Shown here one piece after another: positions 52,046 through 60,108 of a DNA stretch of 64,000 nucleotides. The notes under the pieces are model-generated. The model was not told the DNA's origin and made no database searches. It worked only from the letters and a program-made list of their open reading frames with translations. Position 1 is the stretch's first letter. Each line of letters opens with the position of its first letter. Both the position numbers and the translations under genes were made by a program. The stretch covers positions 1 to 64,000 of the forward strand of contig NZ_JANLNV010000059.1 of assembly GCF_025465935.1 (NCBI RefSeq). Reading direction: 5' to 3'. Source of the DNA: Pseudomonas sp. 7P_10.2_Bac1 (GTDB lineage: Bacteria > Pseudomonadota > Gammaproteobacteria > Pseudomonadales > Pseudomonadaceae).

Positions 52046-54376
52046 ATGACAACGCAGGGCATGATGACGGATCTATCAGCACCAACTTCGACCTTAACCC
52101 CCCCTTATCGCCATCCAGCACCCCGCAGCCCTGCAGCAATCATGGTAGCCATGGGGCTCAGTGCAATGTTCGGCATGGCCAGCCAACAGGCGATAGGCGC
52201 ACCGCTTGAACTGGACACCTTGAATGTCCAGGGCACCCAGCCCTCAGCCGATGAAAGCGCCGACCAACTGGGTTACACCGTCAAGAGCACGACCAGTTCG
52301 ACGGGCATGAAACTCACCCCGCGCCAAACACCACAGTCGGTCACCACCATCACCCAGGAACAAATGGCCGACCGCCAGATCACCAACATCGAGCAAGCGC
52401 TGGACAGCGCACCCGGCATCACCATGAGCAAGTCGGAAGTGGGCGGACGCACCGAGTACCGGGCACGCGGCTATCCGATTACCAACTGGAAAACCGACGG
52501 CCTGCAGTTTCAGGGCGGCTCGGACTTCAGTGGCGCAGGCAGCTCGCTGAACATGGACATGTATGAGCGTATCGACATCGTTCGCGGTGCCAATGGCTTG
52601 CTGGGCGGCACGGGCGATCCATCGGCCACCGTCAACCTGATCCGCAAACGCCCGGGCTTCGAGTTTGGCGGCAGTGCCTACGCCACCTATGGCAGTTGGG
52701 ACCAACGTCGTCTGGGCGCCGATCTCAACCTGCCATTGTCTGAAGATGGCCGTTTGCGCTCCCGTCTGGTCATGACGCAAGAAGATGCCAATTCTTTTCG
52801 CGATCAGCAGTCCGACCGTTCGCGGGCGGCGCTGGCCAATTTCGAGTTTGACCTGACGGATGACACGACGCTCGGCGCGGGCTATCAATATGAGTACTAC
52901 AAAATCGTCGGTGGCGGCTGGGGGGCAAACATCCCGATCTGGTACGGCGATGGCAGCAAAACACATCTACCGCGCAGCACCAACGTGGTGCCCAGCTGGA
53001 GTTTTGGCGAATACACCACACGCACAGCCTTCGGCTCGCTAGAGCATCGCTTTGACAACGACTGGACACTCAACGTCAAAGCCGCGCAAAGCACCACCGA
53101 CGCGCTGAATCACCGCGGGCTGGCCAAGGTCAACTCTAAAGGCGGGGGCGAATTCGGCGGCTACTGGAACCAGGATGGCAGCGGTGCCGTGCTTAACGGC
53201 TTGCACAGCTCCACCGACACCACCCAGCAGTCTGCACAAGTCGACGTAACCGGCCCTTTCAGCTTGTTCGGACGCACCCACCAAGCCATGTTCGGCTACA
53301 ACGACAGCCGTACCGTCGCCTGGTCGCCCCAGTACCGTTGCAATATGGTCAGCGATGACCGCATCAGCCCTAGCTCGCTTGGGTGCCAGTTCCGGGCAAA
53401 CAACGGTTTCCCGATTACCGACTGGCACAACGGAGTTGACAGCGACTACCGGATCAATGCGTACAAAACCGGCCTGCACACCAAAACCACCACTCGCCTG
53501 CAAGGCATGTATGCGGCCACCCGCCTGAGCATTACCGACCCGTTGTCGGTGATCCTGGGCGCGCGCATCAGCGATTACAGCAGCACGACGTTGTCGACTA
53601 ACGGCGCCCGCAGCAATCAACAGCAAAACGGCATCGTCACGCCTTACCTGGGCGCGGTATATGACCTCAACGACACGTACTCGCTGTACGCCAGCTACAC
53701 CGATATCTTTAGCCCGCAAAGCGAAGAAAGCACGAGCGGCAACAAGTTGGAGCCGATTCGCGGTCAGAGCTATGAAACCGGGATTAAGGGTGAATGGTTG
53801 GACGGCAGGGTCAACGCTCAAGCGGCCTACTTCCTGACCCGTCAGGAAAACAAGGCAGTGACCGATGGCGCCAACACCACGCCCACCGGTAACCAGGCGT
53901 ACACCACGGGCACCGGCGTAGAAACAGAAGGTATCGACCTCGAAGTCTCCGGCGCGCTGACACCTAACTGGAATGTCTATGGCGGCTACACCTACCTGCA
54001 CTTCCGCCGACTCAACGCCGACGGCCAAAGTGATCCGTCGCACCTATTCAAGGCCTCGACCACCTACCGTCTGTCAGGTGCTCTTGATCGCCTGACCGTG
54101 GGTACCGGCGTCACCGCGCAAACCAGCATTCGCGCCACCTCCACCCCGGCGGGTATTCCCTCCAACGGCGTGAGCCGCGGCCCCACCGATGTCACCTGGG
54201 CGGGCTATGCCATCTGGAGCGCAATGGCCAAATACGACCTCACCGAGGACACGGCCGTTACCCTGAATGCCAACAACCTGTTCGACAAAACCTACTACAC
54301 CCGTTACGGCTTCTATGCGGGCGCCATCTATGGTGATCCGCGCAGCGTGTCGTTAACCCTGAGTACTGCATTTTGA
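52046..54376 (+). CDS. TonB-dependent siderophore receptor
   Basis: A 776-residue outer-membrane receptor. A long signal region (AAIMVAMGLSAMFGMASQQAIG) leads to the TonB-box-like LDTLNVQG, the plug domain (TPQSVTTITQEQM, GYPITNWKTDGLQ, YERIDIVRGANGLLGG, PSATVNLIRKRP), and a 22-strand barrel ending in a terminal Phe. It lacks the N-terminal signalling (STN) domain of FecA/FpvA types, which agrees with control by the adjacent two-component system rather than by a sigma/anti-sigma pair. Plug wording is of the ferric-siderophore subfamily. Start 52046 is chosen for the signal peptide; the next ATG at 52061 is possible. Confidence 0.85.
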   Translation: MTTQGMMTDLSAPTSTLTPPYRHPAPRSPAAIMVAMGLSAMFGMASQQAIGAPLELDTLNVQGTQPSADESADQLGYTVKSTTSSTGMKLTPRQTPQSVTTITQEQMADRQITNIEQALDSAPGITMSKSEVGGRTEYRARGYPITNWKTDGLQFQGGSDFSGAGSSLNMDMYERIDIVRGANGLLGGTGDPSATVNLIRKRPGFEFGGSAYATYGSWDQRRLGADLNLPLSEDGRLRSRLVMTQEDANSFRDQQSDRSRAALANFEFDLTDDTTLGAGYQYEYYKIVGGGWGANIPIWYGDGSKTHLPRSTNVVPSWSFGEYTTRTAFGSLEHRFDNDWTLNVKAAQSTTDALNHRGLAKVNSKGGGEFGGYWNQDGSGAVLNGLHSSTDTTQQSAQVDVTGPFSLFGRTHQAMFGYNDSRTVAWSPQYRCNMVSDDRISPSSLGCQFRANNGFPITDWHNGVDSDYRINAYKTGLHTKTTTRLQGMYAATRLSITDPLSVILGARISDYSSTTLSTNGARSNQQQNGIVTPYLGAVYDLNDTYSLYASYTDIFSPQSEESTSGNKLEPIRGQSYETGIKGEWLDGRVNAQAAYFLTRQENKAVTDGANTTPTGNQAYTTGTGVETEGIDLEVSGALTPNWNVYGGYTYLHFRRLNADGQSDPSHLFKASTTYRLSGALDRLTVGTGVTAQTSIRATSTPAGIPSNGVSRGPTDVTWAGYAIWSAMAKYDLTEDTAVTLNANNLFDKTYYTRYGFYAGAIYGDPRSVSLTLSTAF

Positions 54377-54429
54377 GGCCCGGCCAGATTCCTTCCCCGA
54401 GGTAAGCCAAGCTTCAACGTGCAACTACC

Positions 54430-54453
54430 TAAGCCCGCCAAATGGCGGGCTTA
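54430..54453. terminator. hairpin after the siderophore receptor
   Basis: TAAGCCCGCC pairs with GGCGGGCTTA around AAAT. It is followed by GTCTATTT, a weak T-rich stretch. Confidence 0.75.
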
Positions 54454-54770
54454 GTCTATTTGGCACGTCTGAAAAGCCACGATGGGAACATCACACTGTC
54501 ATCAAGGTCGGTTACTTGAATAGCTCACTTTTTCGCCCCGACGAAGGCTTATAAAAATGCGACATTTTTAGTTGATCTCAGCGCTTTCACGTCCTACAGT
54601 TCGCGCCGAACATCCATGCTGGAAACGATCCATCCGGCTCAAGTACTGACGACGAGAGAGCAAGCTTTCGGCGGACATGCCTTGGGAAGTAGGCGAACCA
54701 AAGTGGGGATACGGAGGATGTTCATTTGCACCCATTTATTTATGACGTTTGCCACTAGGAGTCCCTACTC
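54454..54770 (+). other. long leader region ahead of speC
   Basis: No gene is seen here. The stretch holds an A/T-rich part near 54550 (GGCTTATAAAAATGCG) that could carry a promoter, and then about 200 bases of leader ending in TAGGAG before speC. A leader of this size could bear polyamine-responsive control, but I see no known riboswitch in it. Confidence 0.4.
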
Positions 54771-55934
54771 ATGTCGATTCAGGTCGAAGAATACTTCGCG
54801 CGCGAAACCTTTCAAAAAATGAAGGCCTTCGCTGACACCCAGGAAACCCCATTTGTTGTTATCGACACCGCCATGATCGGCCAGGCGTACGACGACCTGC
54901 GTGCAGGCTTCGAATTTGCCAAGGTGTACTACGCGGTCAAGGCCAACCCGGCCGTTGAAATCATCGACCTGCTGCGCGACAAAGGGTCGAACTTCGACAT
55001 CGCATCGATCTACGAGCTGGACAAGGTTCTGGGCCAGGGCGTTTCCGCGGATCGCGTCAGCTTCGGCAACACCATCAAAAAATCCAAAGACATTCGTTAC
55101 TTCTACGAGAAAGGCGTGCGTCTGTTCGCCAGTGACTCCGAAGCCGACCTGCGCAACATCGCCAAGGCCGCGCCGGGCTCCAAGGTCTATGTGCGCATCC
55201 TCACCGAAGGTTCGAGCACGGCTGACTGGCCGCTGTCGCGCAAGTTCGGCTGCCAGACCGACATGGCCATGGACCTGCTGATCCTGGCCCGCGACCTGGG
55301 CCTGGTGCCTTACGGCATTTCGTTCCACGTGGGTTCGCAGCAACGCGACATCAGCGTCTGGGACGCGGCCATTGCCAAGGTCAAAGTGATCTTCGAGCGC
55401 CTGAAAGAAGAAGACGGCATCCACCTCAAGCTGATCAACATGGGTGGCGGCTTCCCGGCCAACTACATCACCCGTACCAACAGCCTGGAAACCTACGCCG
55501 AAGAAATCATTCGCTTCCTGAAAGAAGACTTCGGTGATGACCTGCCGGAGATCATTCTGGAGCCGGGCCGTTCGCTGATCGCCAACGCCGGGATTCTGGT
55601 CAGTGAAGTGGTATTGGTCGCCCGCAAATCGCGCACCGCTGTTGAGCGCTGGGTATACACCGATGTCGGCAAGTTCTCTGGCCTGATCGAAACCACGGAC
55701 GAAGCCATCAAGTTCCCGATCTGGACCGAAAAGAAAGGCGAAATGGAAGAAGTGGTCATCGCGGGCCCAACCTGCGACAGCGCCGACATCATGTACGAAA
55801 ACTACAAGTACGGCCTGCCCCTGAACCTGGCCATCGGTGATCGCCTGTACTGGTTGTCGACCGGTGCCTACACCACCAGCTACAGCGCCATTGAATTCAA
55901 TGGTTTCCCGCCGCTGAAGTCGTTCTACCTGTAA
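54771..55934 (+). CDS. speC: ornithine/lysine decarboxylase (alanine-racemase fold)
   Basis: The enzyme makes putrescine (or cadaverine) from ornithine (or lysine) with pyridoxal phosphate. The 387-residue protein is of the eukaryotic-like fold type III: PLP lysine K57 in YYAVKANPAVE, FDIASIYELD, SFHVGSQQRD, the glycine loop MGGGFPANY, EPGRSLIANAG, and the catalytic Cys in GPTCDSADIMYE (about 334). It is the Pseudomonas SpeC type. TAGGAG precedes the ATG, and a strong terminator follows. Confidence 0.93.
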   Translation: MSIQVEEYFARETFQKMKAFADTQETPFVVIDTAMIGQAYDDLRAGFEFAKVYYAVKANPAVEIIDLLRDKGSNFDIASIYELDKVLGQGVSADRVSFGNTIKKSKDIRYFYEKGVRLFASDSEADLRNIAKAAPGSKVYVRILTEGSSTADWPLSRKFGCQTDMAMDLLILARDLGLVPYGISFHVGSQQRDISVWDAAIAKVKVIFERLKEEDGIHLKLINMGGGFPANYITRTNSLETYAEEIIRFLKEDFGDDLPEIILEPGRSLIANAGILVSEVVLVARKSRTAVERWVYTDVGKFSGLIETTDEAIKFPIWTEKKGEMEEVVIAGPTCDSADIMYENYKYGLPLNLAIGDRLYWLSTGAYTTSYSAIEFNGFPPLKSFYL

Positions 55935-55943
55935 ACCTTGTAA

Positions 55944-55982
55944 AAAAAACCTCCCCGGATTGGCGTCCGGGGAGGTTTTTTT
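55944..55982 (+). terminator. terminator of speC
   Basis: AAAACCTCCCCGGA pairs with TCCGGGGAGGTTTT around a 6-base loop, with A-run before and T-run after, so it also serves the convergent Sel1 gene. Confidence 0.93.
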
Positions 55983-56009
55983 ATGGCCTGACGGTAGCGC
56001 TGAACGGTG

Positions 56010-56768
56010 TCACACCGTGCGCTGCAAGGTATTGATCCGCGCTTGATACACCTCACTCATGGCCCGGATGGCCGGCTCTTTGGCTTCAAGCAACGCGGCG
56101 TGGCTGACCCGCAGGAATTTCAGGTTGCCGATGGCCTGGGCACGCTCGAGCCAAACCAGTGCGCCCTCGATATCACCGCGCTCGGCCAGCACGGCAGCGT
56201 GGCTGAATTGCCCGCGAAAATCTCCGGCATGGGCGGAGCGCTCATACCATTGGTGTGCGGCCAGCGGGGCGGCCGGGCAATAGCGACCGTCTTCAAGGTA
56301 GCGACCCAACAAGTTCATCGACTTGGCGTGCCCCCTATGCGCAGCCTCGCGGTACAAGGCAAACGCCGCGTACTGGTCTTGCGCCACACCGCGTCCGGTC
56401 GCCAGCAAGTTGGCATAGTTATACAAGCCCCAATCGAGCCCGCCCTGAGCGGCCATGCGGTAATGGCTGGCGGCCGCGCGTTCATCCACGGCGCACCCCC
56501 AGCCATGCTCAAGGCAGCGACCCAGCATATTGCGCGCCATCAAGTGCCCGCCGTTGGCGGCAATACCAAACCAGCGAAAGGCCAACGGCACATCGCGCTC
56601 AATGCCTTGCCCTTCCAGCAGGATCTGGCCCAGCAGCGCTTGCCCTTCAAGGATGCCTTGCTTGGCGGCCATCAAAATGGCCTGTGCGGCCCGGGCCGGG
56701 TTCTCGGCGAGCATGCTTTGCAGTTGCTCGCCGCTGAGCACTTCTTCACGGCGTAATTGAAAGCTCAT
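56010..56768 (-). CDS. Sel1-repeat (tetratricopeptide-like) protein
   Basis: A 252-residue protein with about five Sel1 repeats, seen as AFRWFGIAANGGHLMARNML, SHYRMAAQGGLDWGLYNYA, ALYREAAHRGHAKSMNLLG and WYERSAHAGDFRGQFSHA. These fold into a helical solenoid that binds proteins. There is no signal peptide. It follows piuC with a 3-base gap on the same strand. In Pseudomonas a Sel1-type gene commonly sits next to piuC; its role there is unknown. Confidence 0.88.
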   Translation of the reverse strand: MSFQLRREEVLSGEQLQSMLAENPARAAQAILMAAKQGILEGQALLGQILLEGQGIERDVPLAFRWFGIAANGGHLMARNMLGRCLEHGWGCAVDERAAASHYRMAAQGGLDWGLYNYANLLATGRGVAQDQYAAFALYREAAHRGHAKSMNLLGRYLEDGRYCPAAPLAAHQWYERSAHAGDFRGQFSHAAVLAERGDIEGALVWLERAQAIGNLKFLRVSHAALLEAKEPAIRAMSEVYQARINTLQRTV

Positions 56769-56771
56769 GAC

Positions 56772-57452
56772 TTACACCTCAACCCAACGGCGCAACAGGT
56801 TGTGGTAGGTGCCGGTGAGTTGAATCAGTGACGGGTGATCGGGCACATCGCGGGTCAATTGCTGAATGGCGTTGTCCATCTCAAACAATAAGGTGCGCTG
56901 GCTGTCTTCACGGACCAGGCTTTGGGTCCAGAAAAACGACGCAAAGCGGGCGCCACGGGTCACCGCGTTGACCTTGTGCAAGCTGGTGCCGGGGTACAGC
57001 ACCATGTCGCCCGCCGGGAACTTGACCTGCTGCACGCCATAGGTGTCCTGGATCACCAGCTCACCGCCGTCGTAGTCCTCTGGATCACTGAAAAACAGTG
57101 TGGCCGACAAATCCGTTCGCACCCGCTCCGGGCTGCCCTTGGGCTGACGCACCGCATTGTCGATATGAAAGTCGAAACTTCCACCGCCGGTGTAGCAGTT
57201 GATCAGCGGCGGGAACACTTTGTGCGGCAAAGCCGCCGACATGAATAACGGGTTTTGCCACAAGCGTTCAATCATCGCCGCACCGATTTCCTTGGCCAGC
57301 GGGTGACCTTCGGGCAATTGCAGATTGTGCTTGGCTTTGGCCGATTGATACCCGGCGGTGATTTTACCGTCGGCCCACTCTGTCGCCATCAACGCCTCGC
57401 GAATGCGCTGGACTTCTTCACGGGAGAACAAGCCGGGAATATGCAGCAGCAT
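56772..57452 (-). CDS. piuC: Fe(II)/2-oxoglutarate dioxygenase PiuC (PKHD type)
   Basis: A 226-residue dioxygenase with the iron ligands H96 and D98 (FDFHIDNA) and H159 (TSLHKVNAV), and R169 (GARFASFFW) for 2-oxoglutarate. It begins [17 protein letters not shown], typical of PiuC/YbiX. The gene is Fur-controlled in Pseudomonas and coupled to the PiuA receptor; the real substrate is not settled. It is divergent from piuA with a Fur box between. Confidence 0.93.
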   Translation of the reverse strand: MLLHIPGLFSREEVQRIREALMATEWADGKITAGYQSAKAKHNLQLPEGHPLAKEIGAAMIERLWQNPLFMSAALPHKVFPPLINCYTGGGSFDFHIDNAVRQPKGSPERVRTDLSATLFFSDPEDYDGGELVIQDTYGVQQVKFPAGDMVLYPGTSLHKVNAVTRGARFASFFWTQSLVREDSQRTLLFEMDNAIQQLTRDVPDHPSLIQLTGTYHNLLRRWVEV

Positions 57453-57483
57453 GGGGCGATACCTGAACGTGAGAAGGATGCCA

Positions 57484-57504
57484 ATGGTATTGATTCTTAT
57501 TGAC
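57484..57504. promoter_or_regulatory. Fur box between piuC and piuA
   Basis: Reverse strand CAATAAGAATCAATACC (57486-57502) agrees at about 12 of 16 compared places with the consensus core AATGATAATCATTATC. It lies 32-52 bases ahead of piuC and within 190 bases of piuA, so it can serve both divergent genes. Confidence 0.65.
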
Positions 57505-57670
57505 TATGTAAAACTTTGTTAAAAAGTAGGGTCAAAAGCAGTCTTGCAAAAGCTGTAACGGCTAAATGTAAAGAATGTAAATTTAGCGCGAATAGTAATT
57601 CCTCTCAATTGTTAGGAGGAATTGTTTGCACTATATTCCGCCCTCAAATTCCGGGGGGAGGGATCTTCAC

Positions 57671-59971
57671 ATGTCGCGCCAACGTATAAAAATACCTGCC
57701 AATTCACCGCGTTTACTGGCCTCGGCTATCGGTGTAGCGCTCACTGCCACCTCTGCCAACCAGATGGCTCAGGCCGCCGAAAACACAGATAAAAAGACTC
57801 AGGGCAACAGCATTTCCCTGGGCGCAACCACCGTGACCGGCGAGCAGGCACAGCAGTCGTATCAGACAGAAAAAGCCAGTTCCCAGAAATACACCGCGCC
57901 CCTGGTCGACACACCACGCTCGGTGACCGTCATCCCTCAGCAAGTGCTGCAAGACACCGCTGCCACTTCGCTGCAAGACGCTCTGCGCACCGTACCCGGT
58001 GTGACCTTCGGCGCAGGCGAAGGGGGCAACCCACAAGGCGACCGTCCATTTATTCGCGGCTTCGACGCCCAAGGCGATACCTACCTGGATGGCGTACGTG
58101 ACGCTGGCGGGCAAACCCGCGAAATCTTCGACATCGAATCCATCGAAGTCAGCAAAGGCCCCAACTCGTCATTCGGTGGCCGTGGCTCGGCGGGCGGTAG
58201 CTTGAACCTGGTGAGCAAGACCCCAAAACTGGGCGATTTTCTCAACGGCGGCTTCACCTACGGCTCGGATCAGACCCGCCGCTACACCGTCGACATTAAC
58301 CGTCAGTTCCTCGACACCGCCGCGTTCCGTCTGAACTTGATGAGCCACGAGCAAAACGTCGCGGGTCGTGATTCGGTCAACTACGACCGCTGGGGCATTG
58401 CCCCCTCGCTGACCTTCGGCCTGGGCACAGACACCCGCCTGAACCTCAGCTACTACCACCTGAAAAGCGACGACCTGCCAGATTCGGGCATACCGTATGG
58501 CTACGGCAGCGCGTCCAAAACTGCGGCCCACGTGCACGACAAGCCGGACGATGGCGGCCACAGCAACAACTTCTACGGGCTCAAAGACCGCGACTTCCGC
58601 AAGACCCGCGTAGACATCAGCACCATCACGTTCGAACACGACTTCAACGATTCGATGACCGTGAAGAACACCTTCCGTCACGGCAATACCGGGCAGGACT
58701 ATATCCTGACCCAGCCGGACGACAGCCAGCACAACGTTAACCAGTACGGCACCGTCTGGCGTCGCGCCAACACCCGTGTGTCGACCACCCAGACCACCAC
58801 CAACCAGACCGACCTGTACGGTACCTTCAACCTGGCGGGCTTCAAGAACACCTACTCCACCGGGCTTGAGTTCACCCGCGAAGAAACCCGCGCCAGTGGC
58901 TACACCGTGACCCCGAACAGCAACCCTAATTGCACACCGGATAAAGTCGGCAACAGCGGTGGCCAATGCACCTCGCTGTCCAATCCGAACCCGAATGACG
59001 AATGGACCGGCACCGAGGCGCGCAACTACTACGGCACCAACACCGTTGGCGTGACCAAAGCCGCCTACGTGTTTGACACCCTTGAGCTCACCCCGCAATG
59101 GCTGCTCAACGCCGGCCTGCGTTACGACCAGTTCGATACCACTGCCAACACTAACGCCGCCTCGGGCCGTACCAAAGCCAAAAACGACAGCAACTTCTTC
59201 AACTGGCAGGCTGGCCTGGTGTGGAAGCCGCAGGATAACGGCAGCGTTTACCTGTCCTACGCCACGTCGGCCGCGCCTCCAGGCGGCCTCGTGGGTGAAG
59301 GCGTAGAAGGCAACGGCCTGATAGCACCGGGCAGCATCATCACCAGCGACTTGAAACCAGAAGAGACCGTCAACTACGAACTGGGCACCAAGTGGGATGT
59401 GTTCCAGGACCGCCTGTCCCTGACAGCTGCCGTGTTCCGTACCGAGAAAAAGAACACCCGTGTTCTGGTCGACTCGTACACCTATGAAAACGCCGGTAAA
59501 TCCCGCGTTGACGGCATCGAACTGTCGGCCAGCGGCAAGATCACTGACAAGTGGCAAGTGTTTGCAGGCTACAGCTACCTGAAAAGCGAGCTGGTGGATC
59601 CGGGCCTGAAAGCCAACCGTAACGGCAGTGTGAACACAGCCGCTGTGTCGGACAAAGGCAACGAAATGCCGAACACGCCGAAAAACAGCTTCAGCCTGTG
59701 GACCACCTATGAAGTCATGCCCAAGCTGACCATCGGTGGCGGCGCGTTCTATGTGGACGCGGTGTATGGCGATACAGCCAACACGGTTTACGTGCCGTCC
59801 TACACTCGTTACGACGCAATGGCCAGTTACAAGCTGACCAAGAACATCGACCTGCAATTGAACCTGCAGAACCTGACCGACAAAACGTACTACGACAAAG
59901 CTTACGCGGCACACTTCGCCAATCAGGCGGCCGGCCGTACAGCCTTGTTGACCACCAGCTTCCACTTCTAA
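57671..59971 (+). CDS. piuA: TonB-dependent catecholate siderophore receptor PiuA/Fiu
   Basis: A 766-residue outer-membrane receptor. The signal part (LLASAIGVALTATSANQMAQA) is followed by a plug with VDTPRSVTVIPQQVLQD, RPFIRGFDAQGDTYLDGVRD, IEVSKGPNSSFGGRGSAGG and LNLVSKTP, then the barrel ending TSFHF. This is the Fiu/PiuA type for monomeric catechols, which also carries catechol-bearing antibiotics. Start 57671 has GGAGGG ahead; an upstream in-frame ATG at 57626 lies before that site. The partner genes piuC (divergent) and the PepSY reductase (downstream) fit an iron-uptake unit. Confidence 0.92.
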   Translation: MSRQRIKIPANSPRLLASAIGVALTATSANQMAQAAENTDKKTQGNSISLGATTVTGEQAQQSYQTEKASSQKYTAPLVDTPRSVTVIPQQVLQDTAATSLQDALRTVPGVTFGAGEGGNPQGDRPFIRGFDAQGDTYLDGVRDAGGQTREIFDIESIEVSKGPNSSFGGRGSAGGSLNLVSKTPKLGDFLNGGFTYGSDQTRRYTVDINRQFLDTAAFRLNLMSHEQNVAGRDSVNYDRWGIAPSLTFGLGTDTRLNLSYYHLKSDDLPDSGIPYGYGSASKTAAHVHDKPDDGGHSNNFYGLKDRDFRKTRVDISTITFEHDFNDSMTVKNTFRHGNTGQDYILTQPDDSQHNVNQYGTVWRRANTRVSTTQTTTNQTDLYGTFNLAGFKNTYSTGLEFTREETRASGYTVTPNSNPNCTPDKVGNSGGQCTSLSNPNPNDEWTGTEARNYYGTNTVGVTKAAYVFDTLELTPQWLLNAGLRYDQFDTTANTNAASGRTKAKNDSNFFNWQAGLVWKPQDNGSVYLSYATSAAPPGGLVGEGVEGNGLIAPGSIITSDLKPEETVNYELGTKWDVFQDRLSLTAAVFRTEKKNTRVLVDSYTYENAGKSRVDGIELSASGKITDKWQVFAGYSYLKSELVDPGLKANRNGSVNTAAVSDKGNEMPNTPKNSFSLWTTYEVMPKLTIGGGAFYVDAVYGDTANTVYVPSYTRYDAMASYKLTKNIDLQLNLQNLTDKTYYDKAYAAHFANQAAGRTALLTTSFHF

Positions 59972-60108
59972 GCGCAACACCCGCTGCGGGGTTTCCCGCG
60001 CAGTGAGCCAGTGCCTCGTCCAGTCATGGTCGGGGCATTTGCGTGTAAACAACTCGGGCACGGCATAATGCGCCGTGACGCATTTTATGAGCGAACAAGG
60101 CGGTCGTC

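Noticed and set aside
58169..60061. 630-codon minus-strand frame opposite piuA
   Set aside because: piuA has a signal peptide, plug and barrel signatures; the opposite frame is low in motif content and is a composition effect.
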